From Candidatus Uhrbacteria bacterium (GTDB taxonomy: Bacteria > Patescibacteriota > Patescibacteriia > 2-12-FULL-60-25): 6,115 nt of DNA. The translations under genes and the position numbers were made by a program. The DNA is taken from contig WJLP01000095.1 in the NCBI GenBank assembly GCA_014728435.1, positions 1 to 6,115 of the forward strand. The letters run 5' to 3'. How positions within the stretch are numbered: position 1 is the first letter of the stretch; the number at the start of each line of letters is the position of its first letter. This document shows, piece by piece, positions 1 through 5,467 of this stretch. The notes under the pieces are model-generated. The model was not told the DNA's origin. It saw only the letters and a program-made list of their open reading frames with translations, and made no database searches.

Positions 1-749
1 ACCTGATACGCGCCAAAAATAAACACCAGCTCATCATCCGTAAGATAGAACATATCATAGTTATCCTCTTCCGAACCCGCGCCGTCCATAATCCAGCCCT
101 CCTCACCAATATCCCTCCTCATTAACTCACCAATCGCTTCTGATGAAATATATTGCAAATAATCCTGCCGAGATCCGGTCCGTGGATTAATACGCCTCGC
201 CATGGGGTTAAACAAATCATCCAATCGCATCAGCCTCCCATCTTCCTCCAAATTGAACAAAAAACTCTTAAAAAACACATTCGGATGCGCGCCACCCGAA
301 TAAATACTGCCCTGCATTAAAACGCTCACAAAAAAATCATCCATGCGGTAAATTTTATAGTCAATAGTTAAAAACCAAGGCCCCGGATCATATTCATGAT
401 TCATGTTTTCATAATCCTCAACAAATAACGCAACCTGCTCTTCCGCATAATCAGCAATATTATTATTCACCATTTCAACCGCGTCTTCACCACCTCCGCT
501 AAAAACCGGATAACTGACTTCATAGCTAAATCCCTTTTCTTCGGTCTCTATCGACGAGGTTGTATAAGTCATAACTTGACTCGATGTTGTCCGCATAATT
601 GTAAGTTCATTTCCGTCGGTTCCAACCAAGGCACCCAATCCGCTCAACGACTCCGTATCCACGCTCCTCTGCTCACAACCCGCCCCAAAGCCAAAAACCG
701 CCAAAATCAGCGCCAAAAAAACAAAAAGATAACTTTTAAACATAAACAT
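1..749 (-). CDS. DUF4163/DUF3298 (RsiV/PdaC-like) exported protein, C-terminus cut by the window edge
   Basis: The frame is open from an ATG at 749-747 (a second in-frame ATG is at 743-741) to the left edge, giving about 249 residues without a stop. Numbering from the second ATG, residues 4-19 are a hydrophobic signal segment ending in GAGC, with Cys23 as a possible lipidation site. Gly at -3 is unusual for a lipobox, so a plain signal peptide or anchor is also possible. The stretch around residues 72-110 (YEVSYPVF and following) fits DUF4163. The SGGAHPN motif at 149-155, then FNLEEDGRLMRLDDLF, and FYLTDDELVFIF with AYQ at the cut end, are hallmarks of DUF3298. This domain pair occurs in RsiV anti-sigma factors and PdaC-type deacetylase N-termini, where it acts outside the membrane; RsiV binds lysozyme. 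No deacetylase domain is visible, so the specific role is unknown. No clear Shine-Dalgarno sequence precedes either ATG, so the start is uncertain by two codons. It lies downstream of yvcK but beyond that gene's terminator. Confidence 0.85.
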   Translation of the reverse strand, partial: MFMFKSYLFVFLALILAVFGFGAGCEQRSVDTESLSGLGALVGTDGNELTIMRTTSSQVMTYTTSSIETEEKGFSYEVSYPVFSGGGEDAVEMVNNNIADYAEEQVALFVEDYENMNHEYDPGPWFLTIDYKIYRMDDFFVSVLMQGSIYSGGAHPNVFFKSFLFNLEEDGRLMRLDDLFNPMARRINPRTGSRQDYLQYISSEAIGELMRRDIGEEGWIMDGAGSEEDNYDMFYLTDDELVFIFGAYQ

Positions 750-876
750 GCGGTTAAATATCAAACATCGAACTTAAAGTTTACCCGCCATCTACAATAT
801 ACTCAGATAGACATACGCCATTCGCAGATCAACATTCAACTTGGCGAGTATCATTTTAATCCAAAAACACATCTAT

Positions 877-910
877 GAAAAGAAAAATCGACACCCGGTA
901 GGTATCGATT
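877..910 (-). terminator. Rho-independent terminator of yvcK
   Basis: On the - strand, AATCGATACC (910-901) pairs with GGTGTCGATT (895-886). This makes a 10-bp stem with one G-T wobble and a five-base loop, followed by a T-rich tract (TTTTTCTTTTC, including stem bases). It starts 10 bases after the yvcK stop codon, so it should separate yvcK from the DUF3298 gene. Confidence 0.8.
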
Positions 911-919
911 AAGCTTGAG

Positions 920-1909
920 CTAAGCCAAGTCCAGCAGTACGCGCGCCAGCTTATCAGGGTCATGCCGCAACAAACTGCGTTTCAGCATATCACCCGGTTT
1001 TGGCCTGGCAATCGTGTCAGACAAAACATCCTCACGCGCAACACGCGGATTACCCGGCTCTCCCAAATCATCTTCAATAACATGCTCTCCGGCTTGCATA
1101 TAACGCTCCAAAACCGGCTTGGGCACGGGTGCCGTATTTATTACTACAGCGTCCAGAGTTGCCGGCCGCAAATAAACATCCAGCTTTTCCAAAAAACTTT
1201 GCGCCGTATAACCCTGAGTCTGCCCCGGCTTGGCTACCAAATTCATCACAAAAACTTTCTTGCCGCCGGCCGCGGCCAGCGCTTCGGCGACTCCTTCAAC
1301 CAACAATACCGGCACCAAACTGGTATGCAAATCCCCGGGTCCCATAACCAGCAAATCCGCTTGGCGGACAGCCTCCACCGCGTCCGGATTGGCCATAACC
1401 GGCGGATCCAAAAAACAACGCAAAATCGGAGCCCGATCTCCGCCCGGCATATCTATCGCGTGTTCACCTTCCACAATCGACCTGTCATCCAACTCCGCGT
1501 AAAGCGTGGACGCTCTGGCCGAAACCGGTATAACCCTGCCGGCCACGCGCAATATCTTATGCGCCATCTTAATCCCGCTCTCCGCCGAACCATACATCTG
1601 CTCCAGCGCGGAAATAAACAAATTGCCGAAATTATGGCCACTTAACTCGCCCTTGGTAAACCGAAAATTCAACAAATGCCGCAAAGCATTATCTCCTTCC
1701 GCCAAAGCCGCCAAACACTGCCTGATATCTCCCGGAGGCAGAACTCCCATCTCATCACGCAATCTGCCTGTCGAACCGCCGTCATCCGCTATGGAAACCA
1801 CGGCCGACAAATTAACGTCATACTTCTTTAAACCCGTAAGAACGGTAAACGTTCCGGTTCCACCTCCCAGCACCACTATCTTTGGCCTCTGTTTATCTCG
1901 CGTATTCAT
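920..1909 (-). CDS. yvcK: YvcK family UDP-N-acetylglucosamine-binding protein (CofD-like, gluconeogenesis factor)
   Basis: 329 residues, the usual length for the family. Visible family motifs are the N-terminal nucleotide loop VVLGGGTGT (12-20), DDGGSTGRLR (42-51), PPGDIRQC (58-65), GHNFGNL (91-97), GPGDLHTSLVP (190-200; the family usually has GPGSLYTS) and NLVAKPGQTQGY (223-234). YvcK proteins have a CofD/2-phospho-L-lactate transferase fold and bind UDP-GlcNAc. In Bacillus subtilis the protein is needed for growth on gluconeogenic carbon sources and for normal cell-wall synthesis and shape; it is cytoplasmic and its biochemical activity is not settled. The ATG at 1909 is preceded by GAAAGGG at 1923-1917, seven bases upstream. 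In Firmicutes and Actinobacteria the gene sits in a rapZ-yvcK-whiA cluster. Here it stands alone with its own promoter and terminator, divergent from a diguanylate cyclase gene. Family assignment is secure; a role in this organism is inferred. Confidence 0.96.
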   Translation of the reverse strand: MNTRDKQRPKIVVLGGGTGTFTVLTGLKKYDVNLSAVVSIADDGGSTGRLRDEMGVLPPGDIRQCLAALAEGDNALRHLLNFRFTKGELSGHNFGNLFISALEQMYGSAESGIKMAHKILRVAGRVIPVSARASTLYAELDDRSIVEGEHAIDMPGGDRAPILRCFLDPPVMANPDAVEAVRQADLLVMGPGDLHTSLVPVLLVEGVAEALAAAGGKKVFVMNLVAKPGQTQGYTAQSFLEKLDVYLRPATLDAVVINTAPVPKPVLERYMQAGEHVIEDDLGEPGNPRVAREDVLSDTIARPKPGDMLKRSLLRHDPDKLARVLLDLA

Positions 1910-1943
1910 AATATGACCCTTTCAATGTACGACAATTGCACTA

Positions 1944-1970
1944 ATTATCAAAATATTAAAGCATGGTCAA
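1944..1970 (-). promoter_or_regulatory. Candidate promoter for yvcK
   Basis: On the - strand, TTGACC (1970-1965, 5/6 to the -35 consensus) is followed after 15 bases by GATAAT (1949-1944, 5/6 to the -10 consensus). The 15-base spacer is shorter than the usual 17, which lowers confidence. Transcription would start near 1937, giving a leader of about 28 bases that includes the GAAAGGG ribosome binding site. Its -35 box directly abuts the -35 box of the divergent promoter. Confidence 0.55.
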
Positions 1971-1999
1971 TTGACACGAACGCTTTTTTAGGTTATAAA
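1971..1999 (+). promoter_or_regulatory. Sigma70-type promoter for the diguanylate cyclase gene
   Basis: A perfect -35 box TTGACA (1971-1976) is separated by the ideal 17 bases from TATAAA (1994-1999, 5/6). Transcription would begin near 2006, about 50 bases before the ATG at 2056. This is the best promoter match in the window and suggests housekeeping expression of the cyclase. Confidence 0.75.
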
Positions 2000-2039
2000 T
2001 ACTGTCTGCACATTGCACAAACCGCGCTTTACGCGCCTT

Positions 2040-2045
2040 GGGAGA
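2040..2045 (+). promoter_or_regulatory. Ribosome binding site fixing the cyclase start
   Basis: GGGAGA lies 10 bases before the ATG at 2056. It overlaps the upstream in-frame TTG at 2038-2040, which has no ribosome binding site of its own, so ATG 2056 is preferred over the six-codon longer TTG start. Confidence 0.6.
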
Positions 2046-2055
2046 CCAAAGACAC

Positions 2056-3045
2056 ATGCGCACGTACGACCCGGACACAGCCCGCCGGCGGCTCGACTTT
2101 TCGGTTCAAGTTCTTGACGCAATCCTTCACAAACCGTTCAATCTTTGCCTCGAGTGGATGCTTGAACAAATTGGTCGACCGGTCAATGTTGATCGCATCG
2201 CCTACTTGAGAAGCGGCAAAGACATGCACGACCTCTACCTTGCGGCCGGCTATGGCAATCATCTGCCCATCGTCAGTTCTCGCCAAGTACAAATCACTCC
2301 CGAACAACTGTCCAAGCTTCGCTCCGGCGGCTGGATTTGGACTCCAACCGAAGATATCGGCTGGGACGCCTTCTTTAGCTTCCGCAGTAACGGCATGCTG
2401 GGCGTCATCGCCATCGACGATACTTCCAGCGAGCGCATCTTTACGGAAGCGGATCAAGAATTCTTGGCCCACGCGGCTCGATGGTTCGGTAAATGCTACG
2501 AAGCACGCAACGACATCGACCACGACCGCCGCCGTGCCACAATGGACGCTTTAACCAAACTCCCCAACCAGCGCACCACAATCGAACGCCTCAAAGAAAC
2601 CGTAGACGGCATTATGAGTGGCAAGATCAAACAAGCCGCTGTCACCCTAATCGACATCGACAACTTCAAGTCGGTAAACGATAACTTTGGCCATCCCTTT
2701 GGCGACACGGTCCTCAAAGCCTTGGCCGAAATCCTCGGCTCCCACCCCAGCGTATTTGCCGGCCGTTATGGCGGAGAAGAGTTCATGGTTATTAGCTATG
2801 AAGACGGCGATGCCTCAGTTGCTCTTATCGACGAATTTCTGGAACAATTCCGGCAAGTGCAATTCATGCCGGAAAATGCCGGCAAACCGTATAACGGCAG
2901 TTTCTCGGCCGGAACTTATACCATCGAACGCAGTCGCCTGCCCTCCAAAGACGTCAAACAAAGCGCCGACTACTGCTACCGGCAAGCCGACACACTCATG
3001 TATCGCGCCAAACATTCCGGCAAAGCCCGCGTTTGTGCCGGTTAA
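2056..3045 (+). CDS. Diguanylate cyclase with N-terminal GAF-like sensor domain
   Basis: 329 residues from ATG 2056. The C-terminal half (about 160-326) is a GGDEF domain: DALTKLPNQR (164-173), the metal- and GTP-binding LIDIDNFKSVNDNFGH (198-213) with GD at 216-217, the active-site signature RYGGEEF (237-243), and ADTLMYRAKHSGKARV (311-326). GGEEF is a catalytically competent variant, so the protein should condense two GTP into cyclic di-GMP. The product-inhibition I-site RxxD, expected five residues before GGEEF at 230-233, reads HPSV and is absent. The N-terminal part (about 12-150) has the length and beta/alpha pattern of a GAF domain, ending in GVIAIDD, then FTEADQEFL, a typical GAF C-terminal helix. 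It is a probable sensor of unknown ligand. There is no signal peptide or membrane segment, so it is cytoplasmic. No EAL, HD-GYP or PilZ protein is in the window. The gene has its own promoter and terminator. Confidence 0.94.
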   Translation: MRTYDPDTARRRLDFSVQVLDAILHKPFNLCLEWMLEQIGRPVNVDRIAYLRSGKDMHDLYLAAGYGNHLPIVSSRQVQITPEQLSKLRSGGWIWTPTEDIGWDAFFSFRSNGMLGVIAIDDTSSERIFTEADQEFLAHAARWFGKCYEARNDIDHDRRRATMDALTKLPNQRTTIERLKETVDGIMSGKIKQAAVTLIDIDNFKSVNDNFGHPFGDTVLKALAEILGSHPSVFAGRYGGEEFMVISYEDGDASVALIDEFLEQFRQVQFMPENAGKPYNGSFSAGTYTIERSRLPSKDVKQSADYCYRQADTLMYRAKHSGKARVCAG

Positions 3046-3050
3046 ACTCC

Positions 3051-3084
3051 GCCGCCCCAAACTACATAACCCGGGGCGGCTTTT
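3051..3084 (+). terminator. Rho-independent terminator of the diguanylate cyclase gene
   Basis: A perfect 8-bp GC stem, GCCGCCCC (3051-3058) with GGGGCGGC (3073-3080), has a 14-base loop and is followed by TTTT. It begins five bases after the TAA stop and separates the cyclase from the membrane-protein gene. Confidence 0.82.
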
Positions 3085-3129
3085 CATATTTGTAACAATC
3101 TATAAAATTTGTCATTATATAACCATCCT

Positions 3130-3573
3130 ATGCCGATTTTAGTTAAAAAAATTCACGAAGCCGTCTCTGCCTACGCCCGCCAACACCATCCGCGTTACAT
3201 CATCAAACACGCGGCTTCTTTTGTAATCGGTTTTGTTCTCTCTCCCCTTTCCTGGTGGAACGATCTTTTCATCAACGTGCCTTTAGCCTGGGCAATGACT
3301 TGGCCCGCGCTAAAACTCACCTCTTTTATCTTTCCTGTTTCCAAAAACTTTTTTTTAACCGCTTTTATCTTTAATTACTGGATAACAAACATCGTAGGTA
3401 TGGCCATGATGCACTACAGCGGCAAAAAACTCATCAGCAAAGATGCCAAATTCGATATCGCGAAAGATCTTATAGTGGGAATCGTCTATTCAATCATTAT
3501 CGCCCTGATTTTCATACTTGACCCGGGCGAAATATTATCCAACCTGCACATTATCCCCTCATGGGTAAAGTAA
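3130..3573 (+). CDS. Small polytopic membrane protein of unknown function
   Basis: 147 residues from ATG 3130. I do not recognise the family. The sequence is strongly hydrophobic with about four candidate membrane segments: near 27-43 (ASFVIGFVLSPL), 47-66, 73-95 (FFLTAFIFNYWITNIVGMAM) and 113-131 (LIVGIVYSIIIALIFIL). Basic residues cluster at the N-terminus (6-27: KK, R, R, K) and in the loop at 99-112, which places both on the cytoplasmic side if the segment count is right. Conspicuous features are the SPLSWWNDLFINVPLAW stretch and an aromatic-rich centre. A TTG at 3109 extends the frame by seven residues, but ATG is more likely. No good Shine-Dalgarno sequence precedes either one. A weak TTGTAA (3090-3095), 17 bases, CATTAT (3113-3118) could be a promoter with a very short leader. 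No catalytic motif is seen; no function is proposed. Confidence 0.8.
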   Translation: MPILVKKIHEAVSAYARQHHPRYIIKHAASFVIGFVLSPLSWWNDLFINVPLAWAMTWPALKLTSFIFPVSKNFFLTAFIFNYWITNIVGMAMMHYSGKKLISKDAKFDIAKDLIVGIVYSIIIALIFILDPGEILSNLHIIPSWVK

Positions 3574-3579
3574 AAAATT

Positions 3580-3599
3580 AAAAAACCCGGATATCCGGG
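3580..3599 (-). terminator. Rho-independent terminator of the zinc-ribbon gene
   Basis: The perfect palindrome CCCGGATATCCGGG (3599-3586) forms a hairpin of 5 bp or more. On the - strand it is followed by TTTTTT, AA and a second TTTTTT (down to 3572). The second T run overlaps the stop codon of the convergent membrane-protein gene. On the + strand the hairpin has no T run after it, so it should act mainly on - strand transcripts. Confidence 0.78.
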
Positions 3600-3612
3600 G
3601 TAAGTAGTTCGG

Positions 3613-4146
3613 CTACGGCCGATCTTGTCTTAAAGCGATCCAAAGCCTGTCCCAACGCATGCGTTCTTCGGTGGATATTTGCAATCTGCCGGTACACCTG
3701 CTGTTTCTATAGCCTCCGCACTCCCAAAAAGGCAAAGCATCCGATTCCTGATGCTTCATCTGCATCGGATTGCCGCACATGGGGCAAATGGGCGTTAATC
3801 TTTCCATTTCTTTACGAATTTTCTCCTGCTCGTAATATCTCAAGCATTTGCGCTGATGAAACAACGGCCCATCCAAAACGCCAAATTCATGTAACAATTT
3901 TTCATATTCCTCTTGAGAGATTGCTGATTTTCTCAAAAGTCGATGCGAAATTCTAACTTGTAAGTGATCATAACGAATTTTCCAATATACTTCCAGCTTT
4001 AAAGGTTGTCCGGTCTTATTGTCATAGCAAGCCGCGTTGTGCCAAATATGTTCAACTTTATAACCATTGACCCTCTCCTTGTAATCCGTTGACATAATTA
4101 CAATGCCCCGGTAACCCAACTGAAGATATTTTTCCACCGAACTCAT
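3613..4146 (-). CDS. Topoisomerase-type zinc-ribbon protein with unknown N-terminal region
   Basis: 177 residues. The start is well supported: AGGAG (4156-4152) lies five bases before ATG 4146. The C-terminal part (about 119-156) holds a four-cysteine zinc ribbon: CPMCG (Cys121, Cys124), then WECGGYRNSRCTGRL (Cys143, Cys151). This spacing and the W-x-C-x-x-Y pattern resemble the C-terminal zinc fingers of bacterial topoisomerase I (zf-C4_Topoisom), which bind single-stranded DNA. The protein has no topoisomerase catalytic domain. Residues 1-75 look like a compact alpha/beta region (GYRGIVIMSTD, then VEVYW-like strands), and 76-118 is a charged helical segment rich in Glu, Lys and Arg. I recognise no family for these parts. 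A nucleic-acid-binding role is inferred from the zinc ribbon only. It ends in its own terminator and diverges from the HAD gene. Confidence 0.85.
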   Translation of the reverse strand: MSSVEKYLQLGYRGIVIMSTDYKERVNGYKVEHIWHNAACYDNKTGQPLKLEVYWKIRYDHLQVRISHRLLRKSAISQEEYEKLLHEFGVLDGPLFHQRKCLRYYEQEKIRKEMERLTPICPMCGNPMQMKHQESDALPFWECGGYRNSRCTGRLQISTEERMRWDRLWIALRQDRP

Positions 4147-4187
4147 AGCTTCTCCTGAAGTTGTATTTTTTTAGAGTGCTTATCCTT

Positions 4188-4214
4188 TCTATCACAATTT
4201 TTGCGAACAAGCAA
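4188..4214 (-). promoter_or_regulatory. Weak candidate promoter for the zinc-ribbon gene
   Basis: On the - strand, TTGCTT (4214-4209) is followed after 15 bases by GATAGA (4193-4188), preceded by TGT. Matches to consensus are only partial. The arrangement resembles the yvcK and HAD candidates (15-base spacer, GATA-type -10), which is the main reason to list it. Confidence 0.35.
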
Positions 4215-4219
4215 GAGTC

Positions 4220-4246
4220 TTGACTTTAAAGAAAAAATTTGATAAT
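4220..4246 (+). promoter_or_regulatory. Candidate promoter for the HAD hydrolase gene
   Basis: TTGACT (4220-4225, 5/6) is followed after 15 bases by GATAAT (4241-4246, 5/6). Transcription would start near 4253, giving a leader of about 29 bases containing the AAGG ribosome binding site (4270-4273). The spacer is short, but the layout copies that of the yvcK promoter. Confidence 0.5.
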
Positions 4247-4281
4247 TAATTAACGCACTTTTTAGCAAAAAGGCGGACAAA

Positions 4282-5046
4282 ATGGCAAGTTGGTCCAGCG
4301 TCGACTTTACATGTATAGAAGTAATTTCTTACGATCTGGGACATACGCTCTTATTCCCGGATTACCAAACAATGAGTCGCCAAATCTTCGCGCAAACCGG
4401 ACTGGCAATACCCTCCTACAGCCTAATGCAGGCTGACTGGCAACTGCGCACGAATTACTCCACCCTTCCCCTGGAGTGTAAAAATAACGATTTCCATTAT
4501 GGAGATATCGTGCTTACCTTGGCACTATCTGTGGCCGCGGAAAAAAACACAAGCATTACCCCGGCCGACAAAAAACGATTGTCCGAAATCTTCCGCTCAC
4601 ATCAGGAGCTGGAAAACTATTTTTGCCACATACCGTCTGATGCTCTGCGTGCGCTTTTGCTTTTGCAAGAGCACGAATTCCGTACCATAGCCATCAGCAA
4701 TGCCAACGGCAACCTGGAAGACGACCTCCTGCGCTTTGGTATTAGGCACTTCTTCGAAGAACTGCTCGACAGCGGCGCCGAAGGCATTGCCAAGCCCAAA
4801 CCCGAAATCTTCACGCGCGCCGCCGATCGTTGCGGAGTCAAGATCGAAAACATCCTGCATGTCGGCGACAACCCGACAGCCGATATTCAAGGCGCGCTAA
4901 ACGCCGGCATGCAAGCCGCGCTCTACGACCCCATCGGTATATACCCCGAAGTCCAATCACCCGCACCGCAATTCCGCAATCACGTTGACTTGGTGGAACG
5001 CCTCCTTGAATCCCGTATCGCAAACACTCTCAAAAACGCCAACTAA
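4282..5046 (+). CDS. HAD-superfamily hydrolase with non-canonical motif I
   Basis: 254 residues; ATG 4282 is preceded by AAGG at a spacing of eight. The four HAD motifs are in order. Motif I is SYDLGHTLLFPD with nucleophile Asp18, but Gly20 replaces the usual second Asp. Motif II is TIAISNANGN with Ser139. Motif III is GIAKPKPEIF with Lys171. Motif IV is HVGDNPTADIQGA with Asp196 and Asp201. The helical insert between motifs I and II (about 30-125) is a C1-type cap, placing it with the HDHD3/haloacid-dehalogenase-like branch, where the second motif I Asp is often missing. Without that general acid/base, ordinary phosphatase activity may be weak, and the substrate cannot be predicted. Cytoplasmic, with no signal or membrane segment. 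It is a single-gene unit with its own promoter candidate and a strong terminator. Confidence 0.92.
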   Translation: MASWSSVDFTCIEVISYDLGHTLLFPDYQTMSRQIFAQTGLAIPSYSLMQADWQLRTNYSTLPLECKNNDFHYGDIVLTLALSVAAEKNTSITPADKKRLSEIFRSHQELENYFCHIPSDALRALLLLQEHEFRTIAISNANGNLEDDLLRFGIRHFFEELLDSGAEGIAKPKPEIFTRAADRCGVKIENILHVGDNPTADIQGALNAGMQAALYDPIGIYPEVQSPAPQFRNHVDLVERLLESRIANTLKNAN

Positions 5047-5053
5047 ACTCACC

Positions 5054-5077
5054 GCCTCCGCTTCGGAGGCTTTTTTT
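5054..5077 (+). terminator. Rho-independent terminator of the HAD gene
   Basis: GCCTCCG (5054-5060) pairs perfectly with CGGAGGC (5064-5070) around a CTT loop and is followed directly by seven T residues. It lies eight bases after the TAA stop. This is the strongest terminator in the window. Confidence 0.92.
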
Positions 5078-5150
5078 ACCAAAATTCCCCAAATTACGAA
5101 CCCTGCGCCTTAAATACAATCGAAAAAATTCCGCCAAACTTGCAGATCCA

Positions 5151-5177
5151 AATAAAAGAAGGCTAAAGACTAGCCTT
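5151..5177 (-). terminator. Rho-independent terminator overlapping the stop of the 99-residue gene
   Basis: On the - strand, AAGGCTA (5177-5171) pairs perfectly with TAGCCTT (5165-5159) around a five-base loop and is followed by CTTTTATTT. The right arm of the stem contains the gene's own TAG stop codon (5165-5163), so the hairpin is partly coding sequence. Confidence 0.65.
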
Positions 5178-5462
5178 TCTGAAAATTGCTCCAAACATCA
5201 ATCTATTCTCCTCTACAAAAATCAGCGCCCTGGGATCGCTTTTCTTCCAAACGAACATTACCAGTTCCTGGTTTGGCGTGATCATGGGCTCCGTAAAAAA
5301 GTACGTTTTGGGCAAGCAATATTTGAACAAAAATCTTAACTGCTGAATCTCACGCAAACATTTCTTTTTGGGCCAACTCGTAATAACTCCAAATCCGCTA
5401 AAAGAAGGCCTAATACTTAATCCCATCAAAAAAATTACCTGCAAAATGAACTCAAACTTCAT
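5163..5462 (-). CDS. Orphan small protein with N-terminal hydrophobic segment
   Basis: 99 residues from ATG 5462. I do not recognise a family. Residues 4-17 (EFILQVIFLMGLSI) are hydrophobic after an N-terminal Lys and could be a signal peptide or a single membrane anchor. The rest contains a basic patch (PKKKCLREIQQLRFLFK, about 32-48), two cysteines near 36 and 50, and a C-terminal beta-rich stretch (ELVMFVWKKSDPRALIFVEENRLMFG). Coding status rests on a perfect AGGAGG site five bases before the ATG, a terminator at the stop codon, and an open frame in the only sizeable gap between two genes. An in-frame GTG at 5468 overlaps the ribosome binding site and is less likely to be the start. No function is proposed. 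Confidence 0.7.
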   Translation of the reverse strand: MKFEFILQVIFLMGLSIRPSFSGFGVITSWPKKKCLREIQQLRFLFKYCLPKTYFFTEPMITPNQELVMFVWKKSDPRALIFVEENRLMFGAIFRKASL

Positions 5463-5467
5463 CCGCA

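Noticed and set aside
576..878. + strand frame across the start of the DUF3298 gene
   Set aside because: It is a by-product of the - strand gene and the spacer. Its product is low complexity (Lys, Gln, Asn runs) and no ribosome binding site is present.
962..1645. Long + strand open frame opposite yvcK
   Set aside because: It is antisense to a gene with many conserved family motifs, and its translation is low in complexity, rich in Arg, Gln and His, and has no family signal.
2038..2055. TTG start extending the cyclase by six codons
   Set aside because: The ribosome binding site overlaps this TTG and is correctly spaced for the ATG at 2056.
2029..2523. Long - strand open frame opposite the cyclase gene
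   Set aside because: It runs antisense to the GAF-like region, has no ribosome binding site, and covers the + strand promoter leader. The GGDEF gene explains this stretch.
2687..3142. Alternative + strand frame over the GGDEF domain and beyond
   Set aside because: It is out of frame with the conserved GGDEF motifs and reads through the terminator hairpin at 3051-3084.
2056..4146. A c-di-GMP signalling module of cyclase, membrane protein and zinc-ribbon protein
   Set aside because: A strong terminator follows the cyclase, the zinc-ribbon gene is on the other strand, and neither neighbour shows a c-di-GMP-binding motif such as the RxxxR of PilZ domains in a recognisable context.
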